Shown here one piece after another: positions 1 through 8,122 of a DNA stretch of 10,873 nucleotides. How positions within the stretch are numbered: the stretch's first letter is position 1; every line of letters begins with the position of its first letter. The translations under genes and the position numbers were made by a program. A model generated the notes under the pieces. That model saw only the letters and a program-made list of their open reading frames with translations, was not told the DNA's origin and did no database searches. The DNA is from Myxococcales bacterium UBA5297 (GTDB lineage: Bacteria; Myxococcota; Myxococcia; Myxococcales; UBA5297): NCBI GenBank assembly GCA_002408385.1, contig DHSB01000057.1, forward strand, positions 34,723-45,595, in the 5' to 3' direction.

Positions 1-1439
<1,439 letters not shown>

Positions 1440-1686
1440 GCGGCCGCTCGTTCCCCCAAGCCCCCGGCAGTTTCGGGAGCGTTGCGTAGCACACAGAAAG
1501 TGAAAACGCGAGTAAGAACAAGGACGAAACAAGGGTCGCCCGGGCCTTATTTGCCCCGCGACTCGCCCGCCCAGAGCGGCGATCTCCCCCGGGCGCGCCG
1601 CGCCCAAAGCGGGGCTCCGAAGTTCGTGCCGGCCGGCGCCCTGCTCGAGCCCCGGCCGGCCTTGTCGAACAGCCGTCGGTCGCGCC
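1440..1686. other. Intergenic region upstream of lepA
   Basis: About 247 bp lie between the lepA start and the stop of the cysteine-rich gene, both on the minus strand. The stretch 1490-1535 is noticeably richer in A/T than its surroundings, and on the minus strand it carries TTGTTT, TTGTTC and TTTTCA elements, so a lepA promoter is likely here. I could not pick a convincing -35/-10 pair. The far end holds the hairpin at 1628-1660. Frames crossing the region show no recognisable protein. Confidence 0.4.
1628..1660 (-). terminator. GC-rich hairpin after the cysteine-rich gene
   Basis: A perfect 9-bp inverted repeat (GCCGGCCGG / CCGGCCGGC) with a 15-nt loop lies 27 nt downstream of the stop of the 105-aa gene on the minus strand. 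It is well placed for transcription termination between that gene and lepA. No T tract follows it, so it would be a non-canonical intrinsic terminator, or it may only be a chance structure in very GC-rich DNA. Confidence 0.35.
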
Positions 1687-2004
1687 TTAGGGGCAGCAGC
1701 CGCAGCAGGAGCACTTGCAGCAGGAAGGCGCCGGTGGGCAGGGCTCTTCGGGCTGGCTGAAGTGGAGCGCCGAGCCGGCGATCCCGTACGAGCCGATTCC
1801 GCCGAAGGCCGAGCCGCCCGTCGGCATCAGGGTTCCGGGCGAGGAGGCGCTCTCCAGCCCGGCGCTCGCCGAACAGGGCGGACAGACGCCCGACCAGCCC
1901 TTGAGCAGCGGCGACGGCTCGAGCTCGCCCGCCTCGGCTGCGATCGCCGGGACGGCAAACAGCAACCCGAGCGCAGCGATCGCCAGCAGCATCACGACGC
2001 GCAT
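1687..2004 (-). CDS. Small secreted cysteine-rich protein (105 aa), unknown function
   Basis: I do not recognise this family. The ATG at 2004 is chosen because GGGAGGG lies 7 nt upstream and because the protein then begins with a textbook signal peptide: MR, a hydrophobic core to about residue 19, and a likely cleavage after AIA (residues 20-22 are AIA or close to it). An upstream in-frame ATG at 2097 would bury the signal. The mature part has a CPPC pair (Cys41, Cys44), a Gly/Ser-rich middle (about 60-80), then a proline-flanked tail in which 7 of 10 residues are Cys (95, 96, 98, 100, 101, 103, 104), plus Cys89. The total of ten Cys is even. Possible roles are periplasmic or outer-membrane metal binding, a disulfide-knotted secreted peptide, or a modified-peptide precursor; none is demonstrated. 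It sits between holA and lepA on the same strand, but with gaps of about 290 and 250 bp it is probably its own transcript. Confidence 0.8.
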   Translation of the reverse strand: MRVVMLLAIAALGLLFAVPAIAAEAGELEPSPLLKGWSGVCPPCSASAGLESASSPGTLMPTGGSAFGGIGSYGIAGSALHFSQPEEPCPPAPSCCKCSCCGCCP

Positions 2005-2011
2005 CGAAATA

Positions 2012-2018
2012 CCCTCCC
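2012..2018 (-). promoter_or_regulatory. Strong Shine-Dalgarno fixing the start of the cysteine-rich gene
   Basis: GGGAGGG on the minus strand stands 7 nt before the ATG at 2004. It is the best ribosome binding site among the minus-strand genes here, and it decides between this start and the in-frame ATG at 2097, which has no such site. Confidence 0.7.
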
Positions 2019-2211
2019 TGCCCGAAGAGCCGGGCCTGCGCTCAATCTGGCGAGCGAACCCCGGCATCGCCCGTCGCGCCGGCGGGACTGCCGCCAAAGA
2101 TCCGACCCGTCGAGCCCCGGGGTTCCGGGAACGCTCAAGCTCGGCCCTCGACCACGTATGCTCGCACGACGGCGAAGCAGGAGCCTTCTCCTCGGTTCAC
2201 CGGGCAGGCTT

Positions 2212-2225
2212 GGAGCCGCGGCTCC
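2212..2225. repeat. 14-bp perfect palindrome GGAGCCGCGGCTCC
   Basis: The sequence equals its own reverse complement over 14 bp. It lies 66 nt past the holA stop and about 210 bp upstream of the cysteine-rich gene. It could be part of a termination structure together with the neighbouring hairpin at 2227-2251 or a protein binding site; GC content makes a chance palindrome possible. Confidence 0.4.
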
Positions 2226-2226
2226 G

Positions 2227-2251
2227 CCCTCCACCCGACTCTGCCGGAGGG
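2227..2251 (-). terminator. Candidate terminator hairpin after holA
   Basis: A 6-bp stem (CCCTCC / GGAGGG) with a 13-nt loop lies 40-64 nt downstream of the holA stop on the minus strand. There is no T tract. Position is the main argument; the structure itself is modest. Confidence 0.25.
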
Positions 2252-2290
2252 TCCCTGGCTGATCGGAGGGCGCTGCGGCGGCGGCCCAGG

Positions 2291-3595
2291 CTACGCGCCG
2301 CGCTGACAGACCTTGAAGAGCATCCGCTCGAGCACCAACCGCCCGACGCCGCCGGACTTGAGCTCGACGTCGGCCTGCGCGACCGCGAGCAGCGCGCGCA
2401 CCAGCTCCCTCGGCTCGAAGCGCATGCAAGCCTGGAAGCCCAGCCAGCAGACGAAGGGGTGCGGCACGCGGGTGCCGCGCTCCTTGGCCTCCTCGGCCAA
2501 CGCCTCCATGCCCCGGCCGTTGAACTCGCGCTGCGTCGTCCGCGCCCCGAAGCCCAGCGCGCCCCAGCGCATCCGGTCCTCGAGCAGCCGCCGCACGATG
2601 GAGGCGATGGCGCCGTGGATCCTCAGCGCCGGCTCCTCCTGATCGAGGGCGACCTCGATGTAGTGGATGGCCGCCTTGAGGTTGCGCGCGCCGATGGCGT
2701 CGGCGATCTCGCGAAACTCCTCCTCGCGCGCGCGGCGTACGAGCAACCGAACGTCGGCCGCCTCGATGGTCGGGCGCTCGTCGCCCACGTAGACGGCCAG
2801 CTTCTCGAGCTCGCTCTGCAGCAGCCGCATGTTGCCGCCGCACAGGTCCTTGAGAAGCTGCTCGCCCTCGGGGGCGAGGCGCTTCTTGAAAGGCTTGAGG
2901 ACGTCGGCGACCACCGCGCGAATGTCGAGCTTGCGCAGCTCGCGCTCGACCTTGTGCTCGACCGAAACCCCCATCTTCAGGAGCTTCTTCGCGAGGGCGG
3001 TGCGGCTGTCTATCTGCTGGGCCTCGACGATGAGGTGGTGGTCCTTGGGCAGGCCCTTCTCGAGCAGCGCCTCGAGCGCCCGCGTGTCGCCCTCGGGCGC
3101 GGTGAGCCCCTCGGCCTGGCAGAACTCGCCGAGCGCCTTGAGGAAGGCGGCGTCGGCCTCCTCGGTTTCGAGATCGAGCTCGCGCGCGAGCGCCTCGGGG
3201 TCGGGCGCGAGCAGCATCTCCAGCCCGAAGCCGGCCTTGGCCATCAGCGCGAGCGCGCGGTTGGCCGCGACCCGGCGGCGGCCGGCGTTCCACGCGTCCT
3301 TGATCTTCGAGAGTCCGTCCGCCCTGCCCTTCTTCGGCTGCAAAAACTCCGGGTCGCGCACCACGACGACCTTGCGGCCGCGAAACATCGGCGCGGTCGC
3401 CAGATCGCGCGCGACCTCGGCGGGCGAGGCGCCCTCGAGCACCGCGAGGTTGAGCCCGGCCATCGCCTTGGGCAGCAGCTTCGCGACCAGCTCGTCGCTC
3501 GCCTTGCGCACGAGGAACTCCTCGCCGGTCACCACGTAGATCGGCGCGGCCTTGCCCTGCTCGATGTCTTTGAGAAGCGCGGAGTTCTGGCTCAT
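2291..3595 (-). CDS. holA: DNA polymerase III subunit delta (clamp loader), with apparent insertion
   Basis: Delta is the clamp-loader subunit that opens the beta sliding clamp. The 434-aa protein begins at the ATG at 3595, whose ATGA overlaps the holB stop, so translation is probably coupled; no Shine-Dalgarno is seen. Family hallmarks are the N-terminal PIYVVTGEEFLVRKA (about 18-32, the degenerate AAA+ site replaced by a clamp-binding surface), KVVVVRDPEFL (75-85), the HHLIVEA strand (186-192), SRTALAKKLLKMG (197-209), and the strongly conserved GGNMRLLQSELEKLAVYVG (253-271) followed by I-x-AADV. The usual length is about 330-345 aa. The excess falls between about 86 and 172, an Arg/Lys/Ala/Glu-rich segment containing NAGRRRVAANRA that has no counterpart I know in delta. 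The C-terminal collar domain (about 290-434) looks intact. Identity is firm; the exact insertion borders are judged by eye. Confidence 0.92.
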   Translation of the reverse strand: MSQNSALLKDIEQGKAAPIYVVTGEEFLVRKASDELVAKLLPKAMAGLNLAVLEGASPAEVARDLATAPMFRGRKVVVVRDPEFLQPKKGRADGLSKIKDAWNAGRRRVAANRALALMAKAGFGLEMLLAPDPEALARELDLETEEADAAFLKALGEFCQAEGLTAPEGDTRALEALLEKGLPKDHHLIVEAQQIDSRTALAKKLLKMGVSVEHKVERELRKLDIRAVVADVLKPFKKRLAPEGEQLLKDLCGGNMRLLQSELEKLAVYVGDERPTIEAADVRLLVRRAREEEFREIADAIGARNLKAAIHYIEVALDQEEPALRIHGAIASIVRRLLEDRMRWGALGFGARTTQREFNGRGMEALAEEAKERGTRVPHPFVCWLGFQACMRFEPRELVRALLAVAQADVELKSGGVGRLVLERMLFKVCQRGA

Positions 3596-4626
3596 ACGTC
3601 CGGAAAGAGGAAGCGCAGCAAGAGCTGCTCGGTCTGCAGTCGGTGCGAGGCGTTGAAGCGCAGCTTCGCGCGGGCCGAGCGGCACAGCTCGATGCGCCGC
3701 AGCGCCTCCGGGGCCCCGTGCCGCGCCGCGCTCGCGGCGGCCAGCTCGCCCAGGTCACAGTTGATGAGCCCCTCGGGCGAGCCGCCCGAGGCGAGCGTCG
3801 CCAGGTCGCGATACCAGGCCTCGAGCAGGTCGAGGTGCGCCTCGGCCGAAGCCCGGTCGGTGGCGAGATCCTCGGCGAGCAGCAGCGCCGCGCGCGCGTC
3901 GCCCGGGGCGAGCCCCTCGATTCGCGCGAGCATCTCCTGGCGCCGCGCGAGCGCCTTGGGATCGAGCGCGAGCGCCTGGCCGAGGCTGCCGCCGGCGAGC
4001 GCGGCGCACAGGCGCGCGGTCGCCGGATCGGCGCCGCGCTCGCGCGCGACTCGCTCGGCCACCAGCCCGAGCGGCAAGGGCGCGAAGGCGAGCTTGAGGC
4101 ATCGCGAGCGGATGGTCGGCAGCAGGGCGTGCGGGGCCGAGGACACCAGCACCAGGGTCGTCGCGTCGGGCGGCTCCTCGAGCGTCTTGAGCAGCGCGTT
4201 CTGCGCCTGCACGTTCATCGCCTCGGCGCAGCCGATGATCGCCATCTTGCGGCGCGCCTCGAGCGCCTTGAGCGACAGGCGCTCTTGGAGGTGGCGGATC
4301 TGGGCGATCTTGATTTCGCGCGAGGGCTTGCCCGAGAAGTCGGCGCGCCCGGCCCAGCCGCGCGCGATCAGCTCGGCCTCGGGCAGCACGAGCAGGACGT
4401 CGGGGTGGTTGCGCCCCGCGATGCGCCGGCATGGGCCGCACTCGCCGCAGGCGTCGGCCTCCCCGCGCTCGCAGTTGGCCGCCTGGGCCAACGTGCGCGC
4501 GGTCAGCTCCTTGCCGACGCCCTCGGGCCCGCCAAAGAGGTAGGCGTGGTGGAGCTGCCCGCTGGCGAGAGCGGAGACGAGCGAGCCGAGGACCCGCTCC
4601 TGACCGAGGATCTGGGCAAATGTCAT
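3592..4626 (-). CDS. holB: DNA polymerase III subunit delta prime (clamp loader)
   Basis: Delta prime is the stationary subunit of the clamp loader, working with DnaX (tau/gamma) and delta. The 344-aa frame starts at the ATG at 4626 with MTFAQILGQ, the conserved family opening; the frame stays open upstream to an ATG at 4932, but that stretch overlaps the divergent M48 gene and its residues look unrelated. The P-loop is GGPEGVGKE (32-40): the Lys is present but the following Ser/Thr is Glu, so nucleotide binding is probably lost, as is usual in this subunit. Four Cys (52, 60, 63, 66; C-x7-C-x2-C-x2-C) form the zinc module, NALLKTLEEPP (143-153) is the clamp-loader signature, and SRC (174-176) is the arginine-finger motif that acts on the neighbouring subunit. 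It is first in a two-gene operon with holA, with a 4-bp overlap. No Shine-Dalgarno precedes it; see the -10-like element just upstream. Confidence 0.95.
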   Translation of the reverse strand: MTFAQILGQERVLGSLVSALASGQLHHAYLFGGPEGVGKELTARTLAQAANCERGEADACGECGPCRRIAGRNHPDVLLVLPEAELIARGWAGRADFSGKPSREIKIAQIRHLQERLSLKALEARRKMAIIGCAEAMNVQAQNALLKTLEEPPDATTLVLVSSAPHALLPTIRSRCLKLAFAPLPLGLVAERVARERGADPATARLCAALAGGSLGQALALDPKALARRQEMLARIEGLAPGDARAALLLAEDLATDRASAEAHLDLLEAWYRDLATLASGGSPEGLINCDLGELAAASAARHGAPEALRRIELCRSARAKLRFNASHRLQTEQLLLRFLFPDV

Positions 4627-4635
4627 GCGGCGCGC

Positions 4636-4664
4636 ACTGTAGCCATTTTGGCTGCCAGGCCCAA
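4636..4664 (-). promoter_or_regulatory. Candidate promoter giving a near-leaderless holB mRNA
   Basis: On the minus strand TTGGGC (4664-4659) is followed after exactly 17 nt by TACAGT (4641-4636); these match the sigma-70 consensus at 3 of 6 and 4 of 6 positions. With normal spacing transcription would begin near 4629, only about 3 nt before the ATG at 4626. That fits the missing Shine-Dalgarno. The call is inference from sequence only. Confidence 0.4.
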
Positions 4665-4745
4665 GCGCGAATCGCTCGGCTCCCTGCTGCGCCGCCCCCC
4701 GGCTCGCTGTTAGTTTTGCGCCTACTGGGAGTTTCACCCCTGCAC

Positions 4746-4752
4746 AGGAAGG
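4746..4752 (+). promoter_or_regulatory. Shine-Dalgarno of the M48 protease gene
   Basis: AGGAAGG ends 10 nt before the ATG at 4763. The ATG at 4753 that touches it is out of frame and hits TAG after seven codons, so 4763 is the real start. I found no clear promoter between 4665 and 4745. Confidence 0.6.
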
Positions 4753-4762
4753 ATGCCCGCCC

Positions 4763-5554
4763 ATGCGATTCGCTAGCCTCGCCCTCGTCTGTCTACTCTC
4801 TACGAGCGCCTGTTCGACCATGAGCAAAGTCAACCGAGCCGCCGCCGACGTGCTGATGCCCCCCTCGGAGGAGACCAAGCTCGGCCGGCAGATGGCCATC
4901 GAGTTGCAGAAACAGTCCAAGGTGCTCGACAACGCCGAGGTCGTCGCCTACGTGCAGCGGGTGGGCAACCGCGCCGCGGCCCGGGCCGAGAACCCCGATC
5001 GCTGGCGCTTCACCTTCACCGTCATCGACGACCCTCAGACGGTCAATGCCTTCGCCATCCCCGGCGGTCACATCTACGTCTACAGCGGGCTGCTCAAGGT
5101 GATGCGCGACGAGTCGCAGCTCGCCGGGGTGCTCGCCCACGAGATCGCCCACGTCACCTCGCGCCACATCGCCAAGCGCATGGTCGCCGCCCAGGGGCTC
5201 GAGACGCTGTCGGCGCTCGCGCTGGGCAAGAACCCGGGCGAGATCGCGCAGATCGTCACCGGGCTGCTCTCGCAGGGCGCCCTGCTCAAGAACAGCCGCG
5301 ACGACGAGTACGAGGCCGACTCCATCGGAGTGGTCATCGCCTCGAAGGCCGGCTACGCGCCCGGCGGGCTCGTCGACTTCCTCAAGCTGCTCAAGCAGAT
5401 GGAAGGCAACGTGCCCGAGCTGCTCTCGTTCCTCTCCGACCACCCCGCGACCTCGGAGCGCATCGGGGCGCTGCAGGTCGAGATTCGCGAGAAGCGCTTG
5501 GGCGGCGCCAACCGCAACGCCGAGGAGTTCGAGGCCATCCGCGGCAGGCTGTAG
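4763..5554 (+). CDS. M48 family metalloprotease, probable outer-membrane lipoprotein
   Basis: A 263-aa zinc metalloprotease of the LoiP/BepA type, which degrade or assist misfolded outer-membrane proteins in the periplasm. It begins with a lipoprotein-like signal: MRFA, a hydrophobic stretch, and STSAC with Cys17 as the lipidation site. The residue at -3 is Thr rather than Leu, so lipidation is likely but not textbook; Ser at +2 would send it to the outer membrane. The active site is HEIAH (126-130) inside GVLAHEIAHVTSRH. The third zinc ligand lies in SRDDEYEADSIG (E182 or E184, most likely the former by family alignment), and DHPATSERI (227-235) is the typical late motif. PGGHIYVYSGLL (100-111) before the active site is also characteristic. 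There are no TPR repeats, so the size resembles E. coli LoiP (about 250 aa) rather than BepA. It is transcribed away from holB and alone. Confidence 0.93.
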   Translation: MRFASLALVCLLSTSACSTMSKVNRAAADVLMPPSEETKLGRQMAIELQKQSKVLDNAEVVAYVQRVGNRAAARAENPDRWRFTFTVIDDPQTVNAFAIPGGHIYVYSGLLKVMRDESQLAGVLAHEIAHVTSRHIAKRMVAAQGLETLSALALGKNPGEIAQIVTGLLSQGALLKNSRDDEYEADSIGVVIASKAGYAPGGLVDFLKLLKQMEGNVPELLSFLSDHPATSERIGALQVEIREKRLGGANRNAEEFEAIRGRL

Positions 5555-5696
5555 CGGTCGGCCACAGGTCGGCAGGAGCGCATGGCAATGCGCCCGTCGA
5601 CCAATCGGGCAGAGGCGAGCGATTCGAGGGTCCCGGCACGAGGCCCGGCCCTCCGGCAAAGAACCCAAGCGATCGGTCGCAGGTCGGTAGGGGGCG
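5555..5696. repeat. Imperfect direct repeat pair in a convergent intergenic region
   Basis: Positions 5555-5580 and 5674-5696 share the order CGGTCG, CAGGTCGG, AGG, GCG, differing by a 3-nt gap and a few substitutions. The first copy begins directly after the stop of the M48 gene and the second is about 115 bp further on. The second copy supplies the left arm of the large hairpin at 5680-5720. Possibly a duplicated 3'-end element; no transposon features are visible. Confidence 0.4.
5578..5593 (+). terminator. Short hairpin after the M48 gene
   Basis: A perfect 6-bp stem GCGCAT / ATGCGC with loop GGCA begins 24 nt after the protease stop. It lacks a T tract. It is well placed as a 3'-end structure but weak as an intrinsic terminator. 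Confidence 0.35.
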
Positions 5697-5720
5697 CCTT
5701 GCAGCGCGCCCCGGGACCTG
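5680..5720. terminator. Bipartite hairpin between convergent genes, possible two-way terminator
   Basis: An outer 6-bp stem CAGGTC (5680-5685) / GACCTG (5715-5720) encloses an inner 7-bp stem GGGGCGC (5691-5697) / GCGCCCC (5706-5712) with an 8-nt loop, separated by a small asymmetric internal loop. It lies about 125 nt after the plus-strand protease and about 43 nt after the minus-strand lipoprotein stop. It is therefore best placed to end the lipoprotein transcript. No T tract is seen in either direction. Confidence 0.45.
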
Positions 5721-5762
5721 GCTCTTCACTCCCAACTCAGTCGGCCAACTCCAGCCGAAGCG

Positions 5763-8114
5763 TCAACGCAGAAAGTACTCCATCGAGTCCACCCCGACGA
5801 AGTCCGACGCGACCTCGGTTCCCACCGGCGTCGCGTCGCCACACACCGTCGCGAGCGAGCGCCCGCGTGCGTCGTTCGTCGTCAAGTACGAGGCCATCGG
5901 GTGCGGCTCGGCGAAGTACTCTCCGGCGAAGACCGGGCAGGTCTGACACCCCTGCGCATAGGTCCAGGGCACGCCCGACGACGGGCTCTCGAGATAGCCG
6001 GCCCCGGGCCCGTCGTCGTTCGCCGAGAAGAGCGCCTGCAAAGGAACGGCGTCGGGGGCGGCGTTGTGGATCGGGACCTCTTGAACGAGACGCTCGACCC
6101 GCGCGCCCCCCGCGGCGGGAGCGCGCCAAAGGCCTTCGCCCGTGTAATAGAGCGGCTCGCCCCCGCCGCCCTGAACGGTGCGGGCTCGATGGACGACCAG
6201 GTGCTCGGTCTCCACGCCGAGCAAGGGCCACCAGCGCCCCGGCAGACGAAACCCCCTGCCGTCCAGTGACGCTCCGACCGCGGTGCTCCAGAAGGCCGAG
6301 TACCCGGTGCGCAGCGGCGCCGTCTCGCCGGGACTCCAGACCGTGCGCTGCACGAGGGTCCAGCCGCCGCCGGCAAAGGACATCAGGCAGCGCGTCTCCA
6401 CCGGCTCGTGTCCGCCGGCGCCATCGGGGTCGATCGGATAGCGCCCGTCGGAGGCGCGTTGGGCGGCGCGCAGGTGGATCTCCCGGCAGCTCGCGAGCGC
6501 CACGCACGAGCGCGCCTCGCAGGCGAGGCTGCGACAATCGGTGTCCCGCACGCACGCTTGGTTCAGCCCGCACCCGGGGCAGCGCTCGCCGCAATCGACG
6601 TCGGTCTCGGTCCCGTTGAGCACGCCGTCGGTGCACAGCGGCGCGGCACAGCGACCCGATGTACAGACCCCCGATACGCAATCGACCGAGCCGCGGCACG
6701 CCTTCCCGTCGCTGCAGGCTACGCATTGGCCGCCGCAGTCGACGTCCGATTCGGCTCCGTTGAGCCGACCGTCGTCACAGCGCGCAGGCGCGCACACCGA
6801 GCCGCGAGCCCCGGTCACGCAGGCTTGCGAGAGGCAGTCCGAATCGACCCGGCACGCCATGCCCTCGACGCACGGCCCACAGCTCCCGCCGCAGTCGACG
6901 GCGGTCTCGTCGGCATCGAGCTGCTGGTTCGCGCACGACTCGGGCAGGCAAAGCCCGGCGATGCACGAGAGCCCCGCGGCGCAGTCGCCTTCCACCGCGC
7001 ACCGCTCGCCGGTCAGACACGCCGGGCAGCCGGCGCCGCAGTCGAGGTCGGTCTCATCGCCGTTGTGCTCCGAGTCGTCACAGCGCGCCTGCGCGCAGAG
7101 GCCGTCAACGCACACTCCGCTCTCGCAGCTCTGCGGACCCTCGCACGCGCGGGTCGCCGGACAAGCCGGGCAGGAGCGCCCTCCGCAGTCGACGTCGGCC
7201 TCAGTGCCGTTGCGCACTCCGTCGCCGCACGACGGCCAGGAGCACTGGCCTTCGGCACAAAGCCCCGAGTCGCAGTCGCCGTCGACCTTGCAGCGCTTCC
7301 CGGGCGCACACCCGTCGCAGTCGCCCCCGCAGTCGACGTCCGTCTCGGAGCCGTTCGCGAGCCCGTCGCTGCACGAGACGGCGACGCAGCGCCAGGCAAC
7401 GCAGTTGCCGCTCTCGCAGTCCTCGTTGTCAAGACAGCCGCGCGCAAGCCCGCAGGGCGGGCACAGGTCGCCGCCACAGTCGGTGTCGGTCTCGTCGCCG
7501 CCCTGCCGCTCGTCCTCACAGGGCCCGAGACACCGGCCGTCGAAGCAGCGGCCGTCACCTTTGCAGCTCAGGCCCTCGCAGTCCTCGTCGGCGCAGTCGA
7601 GAAGCCCGTCGCAGTCCTCGTCCAGGCCATCGCCGCAGCTCGTCTCGTTTGCCGAGCAGTCGACGCACTCGCCCGCCCGGCAGGCCTGCCCCAGCCCGCA
7701 GACGGCGCCGACGCACGCGGCGACACACTCGCCGGCCGAGCATACCAGGCCCTCGCCACACGGCTCGTCGCCGCAGCCCGGCGGATAGCACTCCCCGGCG
7801 ATGCACACCGAGCCCTCGGCGCAGCTCTTCAGCGCGCAGCTCTCGTCGACGCACCTGCCGGCGACGCACACCTCGCGGTCGGCGCACGGCTCGGCACAGG
7901 AGGTCGGCAGGCACTGCCCGTCGACACAGCGCTCTCCCTCGGCGCAGTCGGAGTCCGGGCAGGCAGCCGAAACACAACGCCCCTCGCGACACGCCCGGCC
8001 CAGCGGGCAGTCGGAAGTGACGACGCAGCCCTCGGAGGCGGCCGGAAGCCCGGGGCGACAGGCGAGCGAGGCGAGGGCGAGCAAGAGGAAGAGTACGGGC
8101 AACGATGAGCGCAT
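5763..8114 (-). CDS. Large cysteine-rich mosaic lipoprotein with fibrinogen-like C-terminal domain
   Basis: A 783-aa exported protein, probably surface exposed, built of four kinds of module. (1) A signal peptide with Cys19 in LASLAC; the order of residues at -3/-2 is atypical, so lipidation is likely but not certain. (2) Residues 30-152: six short modules of about 20 residues, pattern DC-x-EG-x2-C-x2-G-x-C. (3) Residues 157-180: [19 protein letters not shown], resembling the MopE-type putative metal-binding motif with Asp-rich calcium-like loops. (4) Residues 200-538: seven modules of about 48 residues with C-x-DG-x2[11 protein letters not shown] cores at about 207, 255, 303, 352, 401, 453 and 501. 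(5) Residues 541-783: a domain opening with [19 protein letters not shown] and [10 protein letters not shown], the order typical of the N-terminal half of fibrinogen-related domains; the second half is not typical. Ligand binding or adhesion is likely by analogy; the ligand is unknown. It is divergent from the kinase. ATG at 8114 has no Shine-Dalgarno. Confidence 0.9.
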   Translation of the reverse strand: MRSSLPVLFLLLALASLACRPGLPAASEGCVVTSDCPLGRACREGRCVSAACPDSDCAEGERCVDGQCLPTSCAEPCADREVCVAGRCVDESCALKSCAEGSVCIAGECYPPGCGDEPCGEGLVCSAGECVAACVGAVCGLGQACRAGECVDCSANETSCGDGLDEDCDGLLDCADEDCEGLSCKGDGRCFDGRCLGPCEDERQGGDETDTDCGGDLCPPCGLARGCLDNEDCESGNCVAWRCVAVSCSDGLANGSETDVDCGGDCDGCAPGKRCKVDGDCDSGLCAEGQCSWPSCGDGVRNGTEADVDCGGRSCPACPATRACEGPQSCESGVCVDGLCAQARCDDSEHNGDETDLDCGAGCPACLTGERCAVEGDCAAGLSCIAGLCLPESCANQQLDADETAVDCGGSCGPCVEGMACRVDSDCLSQACVTGARGSVCAPARCDDGRLNGAESDVDCGGQCVACSDGKACRGSVDCVSGVCTSGRCAAPLCTDGVLNGTETDVDCGERCPGCGLNQACVRDTDCRSLACEARSCVALASCREIHLRAAQRASDGRYPIDPDGAGGHEPVETRCLMSFAGGGWTLVQRTVWSPGETAPLRTGYSAFWSTAVGASLDGRGFRLPGRWWPLLGVETEHLVVHRARTVQGGGGEPLYYTGEGLWRAPAAGGARVERLVQEVPIHNAAPDAVPLQALFSANDDGPGAGYLESPSSGVPWTYAQGCQTCPVFAGEYFAEPHPMASYLTTNDARGRSLATVCGDATPVGTEVASDFVGVDSMEYFLR
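6501..7517 (-). repeat. Seven tandem in-gene repeats of about 145 bp (ETDVDCGG modules)
   Basis: The DNA encoding VDCGG recurs as a near-constant core, CCGCAGTCGACGTC on the plus strand, around 6592, 6733, 6892, 7037, 7184, 7328 and 7476 with variants. Spacing is about 141-159 bp, matching the protein module of roughly 48 residues. The fifth protein copy ([11 protein letters not shown]) and the first ([11 protein letters not shown]) are the most diverged. The phase is kept throughout, so the array is under coding constraint and is not simple DNA repetition. Confidence 0.85.
7659..8027 (-). repeat. Six short cysteine-rich tandem modules (about 20 aa each)
   Basis: Residues 30-152 of the lipoprotein show six consecutive units with Cys-x5-7-Cys-x4-Cys spacing, for example [13 protein letters not shown] and [13 protein letters not shown]. 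They are shorter than the downstream ETDVDCGG modules but resemble the C-terminal half of those, which suggests the long modules are a DVDCGG segment joined to this unit. Confidence 0.75.
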
Positions 8115-8122
8115 AGGCGGCC

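Larger units (their letters stand above)
2005..2290. other. Intergenic region between holA and the cysteine-rich gene
   Basis: About 286 bp without a supportable gene. Going in the direction of minus-strand transcription it holds the CCCTCC/GGAGGG hairpin (2227-2251), a 14-bp perfect palindrome (2212-2225) and a short inverted repeat GTTCC-G-GGAAC (2122-2132). A promoter for the 105-aa gene must lie here if that gene is transcribed separately, but I found no clear -35/-10 pair. Confidence 0.4.

Noticed and set aside
1992..3758. Minus-strand frame of 588 codons overlapping holA
   Set aside because: Arg/Gly/Ala-rich out-of-frame shadow of holA with no motif.
1715..4543. Plus-strand frame of 942 codons across the holA/holB region
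   Set aside because: It is antisense to three genes with clear signatures (the start of the cysteine-rich gene, holA, holB), is rich in Arg/Ala/Leu without any family motif, and follows from high third-position GC.
4623..4645. Seven-codon ORF (MATVRAA) ending in ATGA at the holB start, as a possible leader peptide
   Set aside because: It has no ribosome binding site and lies within or before the candidate -10 box, so it would probably not be transcribed.
5582..6619. Plus-strand frame of 345 codons starting after the protease
   Set aside because: Extreme Arg/Ser/Pro content and antisense to the fibrinogen-like domain; no ribosome binding site.
6501..7517. Regular spacing of about 145 bp as a possible CRISPR array or non-coding tandem repeat
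   Set aside because: Period is far too long for CRISPR, only short cores are conserved, and the repeats keep a reading frame that encodes Cys-rich modules.
6408..8108. Plus-strand frames of 566 codons and, in another frame, 415 codons (6541-7788) with regular internal repeats
   Set aside because: Their repeats (for example PPQSTSVS) mirror the ETDVDCGG array of the lipoprotein read backwards; signal peptide, Cys pattern and fibrinogen-like end support only the minus-strand frame.
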